Source: Leptospira ilyithenensis (GTDB lineage Bacteria > Spirochaetota > Leptospiria > Leptospirales > Leptospiraceae). Taken from it: a stretch of DNA of 64,000 nucleotides. This document shows positions 44,328 through 52,965 of the stretch, in pieces. The position numbers and the translations under genes were made by a program. The notes beneath the pieces were generated by a model. That model was not told the origin of the DNA. It saw nothing but the letters and a program-made list of their open reading frames with translations, and ran no database searches. The stretch's first letter is position 1. Each line of letters starts with the position of its first letter. The stretch lies in NCBI RefSeq assembly GCF_004771005.1, contig NZ_RQHV01000061.1, forward strand, positions 310,001 through 374,000, written 5' to 3'.

Positions 44328-47204
44328 TTGAAATCAAAGAAATTATATTCCTTTTCTGCAGTCATATTTAGCATCGGACTTATATTTTCGGTGCAGTGGC
44401 ATGCCCTCTACTCCAATAAAACTTCTTTTGTTAATAAAAAAATCACAAAGATAGAATTTCAGGGAAATAGAAACACATCTTCAAATGACATCTCGGAGAT
44501 GATGGAGATGCGGGTTGATATTCTGCTCACTACGGAAATGATCAATGCGGATATTCGTGCTTTATTTCAATCAGGATACTTTTTCCAAATCGATATCCAG
44601 GGAGAGTTGGACGGAACCGACGGAGTTAAAATTTTAGTCGTAGTCCAGGAGAGACCAAGGGTCAAAGACATTGATTTCATTGGTGCGGATGAGGTTTTTC
44701 CTTCCGATTTAAGGGAAAAAATCCCTCTTAAGGAAAACGAAGTAATCACTCCGAAAAAAGTAGCCTTATCCAAAGAAGTAATTCTCAAGAAATACCGTGA
44801 TGAAGGTTTTTTTCTTGCTTACGTTCGATTTGAAACAGATCCGATCGACGAAGAAACAAATACTGTCCGGGCAAAATTCATTATTGATGAAGGGGAAGAA
44901 ATCCCTGTTTCCAAAATCAATATATTCGGAAATTCGGAAGTTGATACTTATGAATTGCAAGGAATCCTAGATTTAAAGGAATCCGGAATCATCGAATCCG
45001 GAGTATTTAAAGAATCCGCCTTTGAGTCCGACAAACAAAAGATCATCGGTTTTCTAAAATCTAAAGGTTATGTGGATGCGGAACTGAGTAACGACGGGAC
45101 CAACTGGGAAATCAAATGGGAAAATCCCAAAAAGAAAGACAAGCGCGTTGTGATTGTAAACTTCAAATTGACCGAAGGGGATCAGTATTTTTTCAACGGA
45201 TATTCAACCGCGCATGATATGACACTCGCTCCTAGCGGAATGCCTTTGTATCTCAACAAGGAAAACAACCCTCCGGGTACTCCTCAGGAAGAATGGAAAC
45301 CTGTTTACGAAATCAAACATTTGAAAGGTCTTTATGAATTCGGAGATAACGATATCGGCGAGGTTTTTGACGAATCCAAATTTCAAAAAGACAGAGGGAC
45401 GATTAACGAGAATTATTCGCAAAAGGGTTATCTTTTTGCCCAAGTCATTCCCAGACGACGTATAGTAGAATTGTCGGAAGATTCACTCAGCAGGTATGAA
45501 AATTGTTCGAAGAGAACGAACCCGGATGCCATAAAGGAATGCGAAGAAGAATATTCCCGATTAAACATCACAAAATTAAGATCTCTCTATGATGCAAACA
45601 AAGGCCTTCGGGGTAAAAAATTCATTCATGTTGATTTTACGATTCGTGAAAACAATTTGGCATTCGTTGAAAATATCATTATCAAAGGAAATAAAAAGAC
45701 ATTAGACCGGGTGATTCGAAGAGAACTTCTTTTCAAGCCGGGAGACCTTTTCAATTCCATGCTCGTGAACCGCTCCCGGGAAAGGATCTTCAACCTGGGT
45801 TATTTTAAAGAAGTAAACTTTAACATGCGCCCCGGTTCCGATGAAACCAAAATGAATTTGATCATCGAACTTGTGGAACAACCTACAGGGACTGTTTCCA
45901 TGGGCGGTGGTTACGGAACCATCACCGGATTTTCCATTTTTACACAGTTGGGAGAGAACAATTTAAACGGAACAGGGCAACAGATCCAAGGAAGGATCGA
46001 ATTCGGACCGATAAGAAGGTATTTTCAATTGTCTTGGACGGAACCTTGGTTATACGATAAACCTTGGTCGTTGACTCTTTCTGCTTTTTATTCAGCAAGA
46101 ACCCTTTACGTGGGTGCGACTTCCATCACTGAAAACAACAACCAGGGAATCAAGGAAACTGCTTCTTATGAAAGAGCGGGGGTCGGGGTAAGTGCGGGGA
46201 TTGGTCATCGCTTTTTAATCAACTGGACACATTTTCACCGTTACTCTCCTTCCTTTTTTGCGTCTACAAGACCTACATCTCTCGTGTCGGATCAGGTATT
46301 GGCGGAGGTGGACCGAGGTTGGCAATTTCGTTCCCAACTTACAAACGGAATTGCTTACGATAGCCGGGATAATGTTTTCAATGCGACTCAAGGGTTTAAC
46401 TTGGTTTTTTCATTGGATAACGTTGGTCAGGTTTTGGGTGGGGAAAGTCATTTTGACCAGTACAGTCCTATTATGGAATATTACCAAACTTGGTTTGATT
46501 ATACTTTCTTCGGACTTATCAGAAAAAATGCTCTCAGACGTTGGAGAGTGGTCCAGCAATTTAGAACTTCTTCCGTTTTTACATACGAAAGAGCGCCTTT
46601 TCGTAAAAGCCAGGACAAAGAAAAAGTTCCTTATATTCAAGTCCAGGATCGCCTTTATTTAGGTGGTTATGAATCCTTAAGAGGATGGTTTTTTGATGAT
46701 AAATACTATCCCGACGAATGGAAAAACGGTGCGGCGAGCAGGGTATTATTTACATCAGAATTACGCTTTCCGATCGAGCCGTCCTTATTATGGTTCGTGG
46801 TTTTCTGGGATGCCGGTGCTATGTATGAAGAGGTCAATAAAGCGGTAGGCGAAAGAAAAGATTATTTTCAAGCATATGACCAAACCGTTTTAAACCAACG
46901 TTATACTAAACCTTACGAAACTTATTTTTACGAACATTTCAATCAATACGGTCAGCCGCTCGCCGAATCCCCGTTAGATCTCAATGATCCGGGCAGACTG
47001 GTTCTCTCCAGCAAAAACATGTCCTTGCAAAATTTCAAATACTCCTGGGGATTCGGGTTAAGGATTCAAATCCCGGTATTGCCGCTGCGTTTGTATTTCG
47101 CTCAAAAAATCCGTTATACCGGTTCGGGAGAACATCCTTTTTCCACTTATCCTGACTCTAATACGTTTCAATTTGTATTCGGAATTGGAGATTTGCGTTT
47201 TTAG
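44328..47204 (+). CDS. bamA: Outer-membrane assembly factor BamA (Omp85), TTG start
   Basis: 958 aa, longer than E. coli BamA (~810). Signal-like N-terminus, POTRA repeats (KITKIEFQGNRNTSSND; VKDIDFIGADEVF; VSKINIFGNSEV; VENIIIKGNKKTLDRV), and a barrel ending in FGIGDLRF with terminal Phe. Between POTRA domains a large insert has two Cys (YENCSKRTNPDAIKEC), absent from typical BamA. It inserts outer-membrane barrels. It starts 4 nt after exbD at TTG 44328; its TAG overlaps the pcrA GTG by 1 nt. Confidence 0.92.
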   Translation: MKSKKLYSFSAVIFSIGLIFSVQWHALYSNKTSFVNKKITKIEFQGNRNTSSNDISEMMEMRVDILLTTEMINADIRALFQSGYFFQIDIQGELDGTDGVKILVVVQERPRVKDIDFIGADEVFPSDLREKIPLKENEVITPKKVALSKEVILKKYRDEGFFLAYVRFETDPIDEETNTVRAKFIIDEGEEIPVSKINIFGNSEVDTYELQGILDLKESGIIESGVFKESAFESDKQKIIGFLKSKGYVDAELSNDGTNWEIKWENPKKKDKRVVIVNFKLTEGDQYFFNGYSTAHDMTLAPSGMPLYLNKENNPPGTPQEEWKPVYEIKHLKGLYEFGDNDIGEVFDESKFQKDRGTINENYSQKGYLFAQVIPRRRIVELSEDSLSRYENCSKRTNPDAIKECEEEYSRLNITKLRSLYDANKGLRGKKFIHVDFTIRENNLAFVENIIIKGNKKTLDRVIRRELLFKPGDLFNSMLVNRSRERIFNLGYFKEVNFNMRPGSDETKMNLIIELVEQPTGTVSMGGGYGTITGFSIFTQLGENNLNGTGQQIQGRIEFGPIRRYFQLSWTEPWLYDKPWSLTLSAFYSARTLYVGATSITENNNQGIKETASYERAGVGVSAGIGHRFLINWTHFHRYSPSFFASTRPTSLVSDQVLAEVDRGWQFRSQLTNGIAYDSRDNVFNATQGFNLVFSLDNVGQVLGGESHFDQYSPIMEYYQTWFDYTFFGLIRKNALRRWRVVQQFRTSSVFTYERAPFRKSQDKEKVPYIQVQDRLYLGGYESLRGWFFDDKYYPDEWKNGAASRVLFTSELRFPIEPSLLWFVVFWDAGAMYEEVNKAVGERKDYFQAYDQTVLNQRYTKPYETYFYEHFNQYGQPLAESPLDLNDPGRLVLSSKNMSLQNFKYSWGFGLRIQIPVLPLRLYFAQKIRYTGSGEHPFSTYPDSNTFQFVFGIGDLRF

Positions 47205-49393
47205 TGAATGCCGACCTAAACGAAGAACAAACATTAGCGGTTCAGACGGTAGAAGGTCCTGTTTTGATTTTGGCAGGAGCTGGCTCAGGAAAAACCAGAG
47301 TCATTACCTATCGGATTGCCAAATTAGTTAAAGAACATTCCGTCTTTCCAAACCGTATATTGGCGGTTACATTTACAAATAAAGCAGCGCAAGAGATGAG
47401 AGAACGTTGCCAATCTCTTTTGGAAATTAAAAAAGGAGACTCAGAACCGTTTATCCGAACCTTTCACTCGTTATGTCTTTATATCCTGAGAAGAGAAGGA
47501 AAGTCTGTCGGGCTTGGATCCAATTTTACCGTATACGATAGCGATATGCAAGAGTCTCTGATCAAAGAAATTCTAAAGAAAAAAGATTTGGATATTAAAG
47601 AGTTCAAACCTTCCCATCTAAGCAATGCTTTCTCGCATGCAAAGGATGCGTTTCTTACTGCGGAAGAGTATTCCAGAAAGAACCAGGATGACGGTTATAC
47701 GCGAACCATTTCGGATGTTTTTTTGGAATATGAAAGAGAAAAACTAAAACGAAATGCGGCCGATTTCGGAGATTTGATTCTACTCACTGTCATTTTATTT
47801 CGTGACTATCCGATGGTTTTGGAAAGATATCAGACCTACTGGCAGTACATCATGGTGGACGAATACCAGGATACTAACAAGATCCAATACCATCTGGTTC
47901 AGCTGCTTGCCTCCAAGACAAAAAACTTATGCGTGGTAGGCGATGATGATCAATCCATTTATTCCTGGCGTGGTGCGGATATTACGAACATTCTGAACTT
48001 CAGTAAGGATTATCCGGAAGCGCTTATCGTTAAATTGGAAGAAAATTACAGATCCACAAAAACGATCATCAATGCAGCAGCAAGTGTCATCGCCAATAAC
48101 ACAGTCAGAACGAAAAAAACTTTGAGAACAAATAACCCTGCTGGTGAAAAAATCAAAGTTACTTTGTATCAGAATGAAACTGAAGAATCCAACGGAATTT
48201 TACAAAAAATAAAAAGGTATAAAAAACCTACTACCCGTTATTCGGAACATGCGATCTTCTATAGAACCAACAGTCAGTCCCGCTATTTTGAGGAAACTTT
48301 CAGAAAAAATGCGATTCCTTATAAAATATTCGGAGGATTCCGGTTTTTCGACAGAAAAGAAGTAAAAGACCTAATCGCATATTTATCCATTATTATAAAC
48401 CCTTTGGATTCAACATCGCTTCTTAGAATTATCAATTCGCCTCCCCGAGGGATCGGTGAGACTACTGTGGAACGATTGATTTCTTACTCCGTCCAGGAAG
48501 GAATTTCGCTTTATGAGTGTTTATCGAAGAAAATTCCCGAGATCAAAAAAGGAACTGCGCAAAAATTAAAAGATCTATCCACATTGTTTGAAGATTTGAT
48601 GAGTGATCATGAAAAACAAGAACCTGCGTCAGACATCGCTTATGAATTGATTGAACGGTCGGGGTATAGAGAGTATCTGGAAAATGAAGATACGGAAGAA
48701 GCTTTTTCCCGATTGGAAAACTTAAACGAATTTGTAAATGCACTCAAGGAATACGAGGAGAACTCGGAAAATCCTAGCCTGGAAGAATATCTTGGAAATA
48801 TTTCTCTTATCACAAGTGAAGATAATACAAAGGATCTTGCCGACTATGTAATTCTTATGACAGTACATAACGCTAAGGGTTTGGAATTCAAACATGTTTA
48901 TCTTGCAGGGATGGAGGAAGGAACATTTCCACATTTTTTAGCGAGTGATACGAAAGAAGGTGTGGAGGAAGAAAGAAGACTTTGTTATGTGGCGATCACG
49001 AGAGCACGTGAACATTTGGAAATCAGTCTTTCCCGTTATACCCGCAAATTCGGAGAGGTCGAAGCTAGAATTCCTTCCCGGTTTCTGGAGGAGATTCCCA
49101 AGGAACATTTGAGCGGGGACTGGTTCGAATCCAGTTACGGTGTCAGAAAACCGAGTCATTCGCCCGAGGCTTCCCGAATCAGCAGCAAAGAGGAAAAAAA
49201 CGAATCTATCCATTCCCAAAAAAATACAGGCACATACAAGGTGGGAATGAAGGTTCGTCACAAAGTGTACGGAGAGGGAAAAATTAAATCGGTCTCCGGT
49301 TCGGGGGACAATCAAAAAGTGGAAGTAGTGTTCGGAAGCCATGTTGAGAAAAAATTCTTATTGGCATACACTCCCTTGGAGATTATATTATAA
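47204..49393 (+). CDS. pcrA: PcrA/UvrD/Rep-family DNA helicase, GTG start
   Basis: 729 aa SF1A helicase. Walker A LAGAGSGKTRVI, TFTNKAAQEMRER (motif Ia), VDEYQDTNKIQ (II), GDDDQSIYSWRGA (III), YRSTKTI (IV), VILMTVHNAKGLEF (V) and YVAITRARE (VI). The C-terminus KVGMKVRHKVYGEGKIKSV is the PcrA RNA-polymerase-binding tudor-like tail. GTG 47204 overlaps the bamA stop by 1 nt. It works in repair and replication; PcrA is the closer choice because of that tail. Confidence 0.93.
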   Translation: MNADLNEEQTLAVQTVEGPVLILAGAGSGKTRVITYRIAKLVKEHSVFPNRILAVTFTNKAAQEMRERCQSLLEIKKGDSEPFIRTFHSLCLYILRREGKSVGLGSNFTVYDSDMQESLIKEILKKKDLDIKEFKPSHLSNAFSHAKDAFLTAEEYSRKNQDDGYTRTISDVFLEYEREKLKRNAADFGDLILLTVILFRDYPMVLERYQTYWQYIMVDEYQDTNKIQYHLVQLLASKTKNLCVVGDDDQSIYSWRGADITNILNFSKDYPEALIVKLEENYRSTKTIINAAASVIANNTVRTKKTLRTNNPAGEKIKVTLYQNETEESNGILQKIKRYKKPTTRYSEHAIFYRTNSQSRYFEETFRKNAIPYKIFGGFRFFDRKEVKDLIAYLSIIINPLDSTSLLRIINSPPRGIGETTVERLISYSVQEGISLYECLSKKIPEIKKGTAQKLKDLSTLFEDLMSDHEKQEPASDIAYELIERSGYREYLENEDTEEAFSRLENLNEFVNALKEYEENSENPSLEEYLGNISLITSEDNTKDLADYVILMTVHNAKGLEFKHVYLAGMEEGTFPHFLASDTKEGVEEERRLCYVAITRAREHLEISLSRYTRKFGEVEARIPSRFLEEIPKEHLSGDWFESSYGVRKPSHSPEASRISSKEEKNESIHSQKNTGTYKVGMKVRHKVYGEGKIKSVSGSGDNQKVEVVFGSHVEKKFLLAYTPLEIIL

Positions 49394-49445
49394 CAAAGAT
49401 CCTTCGGATCTCTGATTCGGTTGTCATTTTTTTGGAGGTTGTTGT

Positions 49446-49889
49446 ATGAAATTTGTTCTTTTACTTATTTTCACTCTTTTTTTCGGCCAGATTCTTTCTG
49501 CCCAATCAACTGGGACAGGCGGCGGGCTTGCGGAAGAATTTACCAAACTTGAAGATTATCTTCGCAATCAAAAACTTACCCCGGAAGAGAAAAAAAAGAT
49601 TTTTGAAACCAATGTGATCAATTCATTAAAGGTGACTCTTTCCCGCAAAGTAAGAGAGCCTAAAAAGGAATTAAAAGATTTGAAATTCAAGGATGTGCAA
49701 ACGGAAAGACCAGAAGGAACTAACAACCTTTATGTGAAATACAAAAACTTTGTTATTTCCTATTCCTATAGCGCCGATCCCGAATCTTATTATGTTTCCC
49801 CCTATGAGGAAAAGATTCTGGAAAAACCGAATGGTGCAGATTTGAACGCGGCTCATTCGGAAGAAAAAGCAGTTACTCCGCCGAAATAA
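49446..49889 (+). CDS. Small secreted protein, unknown function
   Basis: 147 aa with signal peptide (LLLIFTLFFGQILSAQS). The mature part is charged, with helix EEFTKLEDYLRNQKLTPEEK (a possible EF-like or helical start) and a Lys-rich middle; no membrane segment. Unrecognised. A small hairpin (AGATCC/GGATCT, 49397-49411) lies in the 52-bp gap after pcrA but lacks a good T-run. Confidence 0.6.
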   Translation: MKFVLLLIFTLFFGQILSAQSTGTGGGLAEEFTKLEDYLRNQKLTPEEKKKIFETNVINSLKVTLSRKVREPKKELKDLKFKDVQTERPEGTNNLYVKYKNFVISYSYSADPESYYVSPYEEKILEKPNGADLNAAHSEEKAVTPPK

Positions 49890-49908
49890 AGGAGATTTGA
49901 ATCTATTG

Positions 49909-50781
49909 ATGGACAGAAAAGAATTCGGAGAAGTTTGGAAATGGGTGTTGTATGCGGGGGACAAAATTCTCTCGATTTATCAAACCGATTTTCTTGTAAA
50001 AGACAAAGGGGGAAACGATCCGGTCACCGAAGCTGATTTGCTTGCGAATGATATACTTTACGAACAGATTTCCAAAAACTTTCCAAGCCACGGATTTTTG
50101 TCTGAAGAAAGAAAAGATGATTCGGAAAGGTTGGATAAAGAATGGGTTTGGATTTTGGATCCGATTGACGGGACTCGCGAATTCGTAAAAAAGAACGATC
50201 AATTTGCGTTGAGCTTGGGTTTGGCGAAAAACGGAGAGCCGTATTGGGGAGTCATTTTTAACCCCGCTACAGGTGAGTTTTTTTCCAAAAATGAATCCAG
50301 CTTTTTTGTAAAACTCTCTGCACCTTTTCTATCTTCCAAGAACATTCAATTGATTGAATCCGAATTATCCAAGACTGACAGTGAAGAAAAGGATTTTAAA
50401 ACATCGACTACCAAACCGAAGTTATTCGTATCTCTTTCCGAAATGAAAGAAGGACTTTTTTCAGAAGATACATGGAAAGAAAATTTTGAAGTGATCCCTT
50501 TGGGAAGTATCGCTTACAAATTGGGTTTGTTATCTGCGGGAGCAGGTGACTTGATCGTTTCTTTAAAACCAAAAAACGAATGGGATATTTGCGGAGGCAT
50601 CTCCCTCTTGTCTTCCCGTGCATTTCGATTTTTTCCCTTAAAAAATGAAGAATCCTATACATTTAATAATAAAGACACTCGGTCTTACGGATTGGTAGCA
50701 GGCACTAAAAATGCCGTTGATTATCTTTTGGATAAAATTCCCGTTGAATCTCTGACTTTGAAAGTAAGGGATAAATGGTAG
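49909..50781 (+). CDS. CysQ-like inositol-monophosphatase-family phosphatase
   Basis: About 290 aa. DPVTEADLLANDIL, LSEERKDD, WILDPIDGTREFVKKN (catalytic DPIDGT) and WDICGGISLL are the Li-sensitive Mg-dependent phosphatase motifs. Typical CysQ hydrolyses PAP/PAPS to AMP; inositol monophosphatase activity is the alternative. ATG 49909 is used, though TTG codons at 49897 and 49906 sit closer to a GGAG. Its 3' end overlaps the glycosyltransferase start by 7 nt. Confidence 0.8.
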   Translation: MDRKEFGEVWKWVLYAGDKILSIYQTDFLVKDKGGNDPVTEADLLANDILYEQISKNFPSHGFLSEERKDDSERLDKEWVWILDPIDGTREFVKKNDQFALSLGLAKNGEPYWGVIFNPATGEFFSKNESSFFVKLSAPFLSSKNIQLIESELSKTDSEEKDFKTSTTKPKLFVSLSEMKEGLFSEDTWKENFEVIPLGSIAYKLGLLSAGAGDLIVSLKPKNEWDICGGISLLSSRAFRFFPLKNEESYTFNNKDTRSYGLVAGTKNAVDYLLDKIPVESLTLKVRDKW

Positions 50782-51911
50782 AAGTAATCCGGATAGGAAT
50801 GGATGCAAGACCTCTCTCTACCCGGATTTCGGGAGTAGGGAGGCTTATTGCGGAAACGATCAAAGCATTTCCTAATCCTGAAAAATATCATTTTTACCTA
50901 TTTTCACATCTGCCGATTCATAAAGACCATAACGGCATTTTATCTCTATCCAACATAACTTTTGTTTCACGGGGGGGAGCCTTTAAATGGAAGGGGGGAA
51001 TTTATTACAATCTATTCCTTCCTATTCTTTTTAGATTTTTCAAATTGGATTTGTTTTGGGGTTCTCAACAAATTCTACCTCCTTTTTTACCGCGTAAGTT
51101 GAAAGCAGTTCTGACTTATTGTGACCTCGTTCTTTATCTTTATCCGAAAACGATGAGGCCTTTGGCCCGAATCCAACAAAGGATGTTTCAAAGATACTCT
51201 GTAAAGAGAGCATCTCATATTCTCTCTATCTCCAAACAAACCAGTGAAGATATGTGTTCTTTCTTCGGATATGATCCCGAAAAAACAGGAGTTTCGTATC
51301 CCGGGGTGAATCAGAAGGAAATAGACGAGGCGCTTCTCGACACTCCATCCAGAAGAATTACCGATTTGGGAGAAAATTACATACTTTCCGTATCCACAAT
51401 CGAACCCAGAAAGAACTACCCCTTCTTATTGAAAGTATTCAGGGAATACAGAAGGCTGAATCCGAAAGAACATCAGAATTGGGTAATTGTCGGTAAGATC
51501 GGTTGGGAAAGTCAGGAATTTATAGAAGAGTTGAGGCAGGAACAGTCGTTATTTGGTGATTTGCATATTTTGGATTCCATTGCTGACATTGACTTGCAAC
51601 ATATTTATAAAAATGCCGGGTTGTTTGTTTTTGCTTCGCATTACGAAGGTTTTGGGATTCCCATGTTGGAAGCGATCTATCAGAAAAAATACTGTATGGT
51701 TTCAGATATCCCGACCTTTAGAGAGATTGGCGGAACGGGAGTTACCTATTTACCTTACAGGACCGATGCCGATGCAAAGGAATGGGCAAATGAGATTTTA
51801 AAATTTTATAAAAATCCTATTTTGCCTACTTCCGATATTTCTTCTTTTACTTGGGAAAATGCGGCAAGTATCACCGAAAAGGCGTTTCAAAAAACGCTTA
51901 GCGCTCGCTGA
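50775..51911 (+). CDS. GT4-family glycosyltransferase
   Basis: 378 aa GT-B enzyme. The C-terminal half has the GT4 donor site: VSTIEPRKNYPFLLKVFREY (start of the C domain), and GLFVFASHYEGFGIPMLEAI with the E-x7-E motif; GGTGVTYLPY follows. ISGVGRLIAETIKAF near the N-terminus is typical for acceptor-side loops. Probably a mannosyl/rhamnosyl-type transferase in LPS or capsule assembly. It overlaps the cysQ-like gene by 7 nt and the convergent 51887 gene by 25 nt. Confidence 0.85.
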   Translation: MVEVIRIGMDARPLSTRISGVGRLIAETIKAFPNPEKYHFYLFSHLPIHKDHNGILSLSNITFVSRGGAFKWKGGIYYNLFLPILFRFFKLDLFWGSQQILPPFLPRKLKAVLTYCDLVLYLYPKTMRPLARIQQRMFQRYSVKRASHILSISKQTSEDMCSFFGYDPEKTGVSYPGVNQKEIDEALLDTPSRRITDLGENYILSVSTIEPRKNYPFLLKVFREYRRLNPKEHQNWVIVGKIGWESQEFIEELRQEQSLFGDLHILDSIADIDLQHIYKNAGLFVFASHYEGFGIPMLEAIYQKKYCMVSDIPTFREIGGTGVTYLPYRTDADAKEWANEILKFYKNPILPTSDISSFTWENAASITEKAFQKTLSAR

Positions 51912-52300
51912 AACAGACTCTTTTTTCGTTCTACGATCCCTGAATATAAAATCAGATTTTTTTGAATCAATGATTCAACATGCAGATGGAATTTGTCTTC
52001 CGTCATCGCCTGAATCTGAAAGGACCACTCTTTGGAATGATCCGAGATCCGAATCTTGTCCGCAAAAATTTCAATAATGTCTTCTTCCGTCCAATCCGCT
52101 TTTGTTTTTATTTGTTCACGGTAGAAAGAAACGGAATATTTATTCTTTTTTTCTTTCCAAATAACGAGTGTTTGGATATTTTTTTCATACGGTTCTTTAT
52201 TTTGGAGAACCATGGAAATTCCTTTTCCCTGCCAGTTTCCTTTGTTATAGTTTTTCCACTCGGGAAGGGACGAGAAATAGTTGTAAGGTCGAAAATTCAA
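51887..52300 (-). CDS. Small unrecognised protein, probably real
   Basis: 137 aa, Lys/Glu/Ile-rich, no signal or membrane segment, no Cys. It fills the 400-bp stretch between convergent GT4 and the TlpA-like gene, has protein-like composition (WTEEDIIEIFADKIRISD; FQIQAMTEDKFHLHVE), and competes only with an unconvincing frame on the other strand. No family recognised. Confidence 0.55.
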   Translation of the reverse strand: MNFRPYNYFSSLPEWKNYNKGNWQGKGISMVLQNKEPYEKNIQTLVIWKEKKNKYSVSFYREQIKTKADWTEEDIIEIFADKIRISDHSKEWSFQIQAMTEDKFHLHVESLIQKNLILYSGIVERKKSLFQRALSVF

Positions 52301-52314
52301 AAAAAGCTGATCCT

Positions 52315-52821
52315 ATGAGATATTTCTCAATTCCCATATTATTTCCGATAGTTTTTAGCTCTCTCACTTTTTGCAAAAATGCACAAGATCCGACAAAAAG
52401 CTTAATGGATTTGGAGTTATCCGCTACGACGGAAGAAACGGTAAATTTTCAAAACTTCAAAGGCAAGGTAGTTGTCTTGGATTTTTGGGCAACTTGGTGC
52501 GAACCTTGCACCAAAGCGGTTCCCGTTGTGAATGCCTGGAAAAAATCGAAAGAAGGAAATGATTTTGTTTTTTACGGAGTGAACACTGACTCGGATCTTT
52601 CCAAAGATGTCATAGAAAAACATAGAAAAGAATGGAAAATGGAATACCCAACCGTTTTGGATGGGGGTTGGAAGTTGGTAGAAAATTATAAAGTAGAAGG
52701 GATGCCCTGTTTGCTTGTCTTCGGAAAAGACGGATCTCTTGTATATAGACAGTATGGATTACAAGCGGAAGACCTTTCCGGATTACTCATTCGATCCCGC
52801 CTTTGGAAAGATGGAAACTGA
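52315..52821 (+). CDS. TlpA-like thioredoxin-fold lipoprotein
   Basis: 168 aa from ATG 52315. Lipobox FSSLTFCKN with Cys near 20. VVVLDFWATWCEPCTKAVPV carries the CxxC active site (CEPC) with the Trp before it, and GMPCLLVFGKDG supplies the cis-loop region (usual cis-Pro replaced or shifted). Probably a periplasmic/membrane-anchored disulfide reductant for cytochrome c maturation or oxidative stress. It is unlinked to ccm genes here. Confidence 0.86.
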   Translation: MRYFSIPILFPIVFSSLTFCKNAQDPTKSLMDLELSATTEETVNFQNFKGKVVVLDFWATWCEPCTKAVPVVNAWKKSKEGNDFVFYGVNTDSDLSKDVIEKHRKEWKMEYPTVLDGGWKLVENYKVEGMPCLLVFGKDGSLVYRQYGLQAEDLSGLLIRSRLWKDGN

Positions 52822-52849
52822 CCTTTGCGTAGTGCACAATAAGAAAAAT

Positions 52850-52877
52850 ACAATGAATTAAAAAACTAATTCATTGT
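52850..52877. terminator. Perfect 11-bp inverted repeat, possible terminator/operator
   Basis: ACAATGAATTA (52850-52860) and TAATTCATTGT (52867-52877) flank AAAAAC. It lies after the TlpA-like gene, before the acyl-CoA synthetase. No T-run follows, so it could be a weak terminator or a regulator site for the downstream gene. A second short dyad TTGAC-N7-GTCAA lies at 52894-52910. Confidence 0.45.
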
Positions 52878-52965
52878 TAAAGATGAAAAGGACTTGACTG
52901 GGTGTGTCAAAATTAGTCCTCTTGAGTTACCTTTTTTACATTTGTGATCCAGAAAGGAGTCAATA

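Noticed and set aside
49397..49411. AGATCC/GGATCT hairpin after pcrA
   Set aside because: Short stem without a following T-run; too weak to call a terminator.
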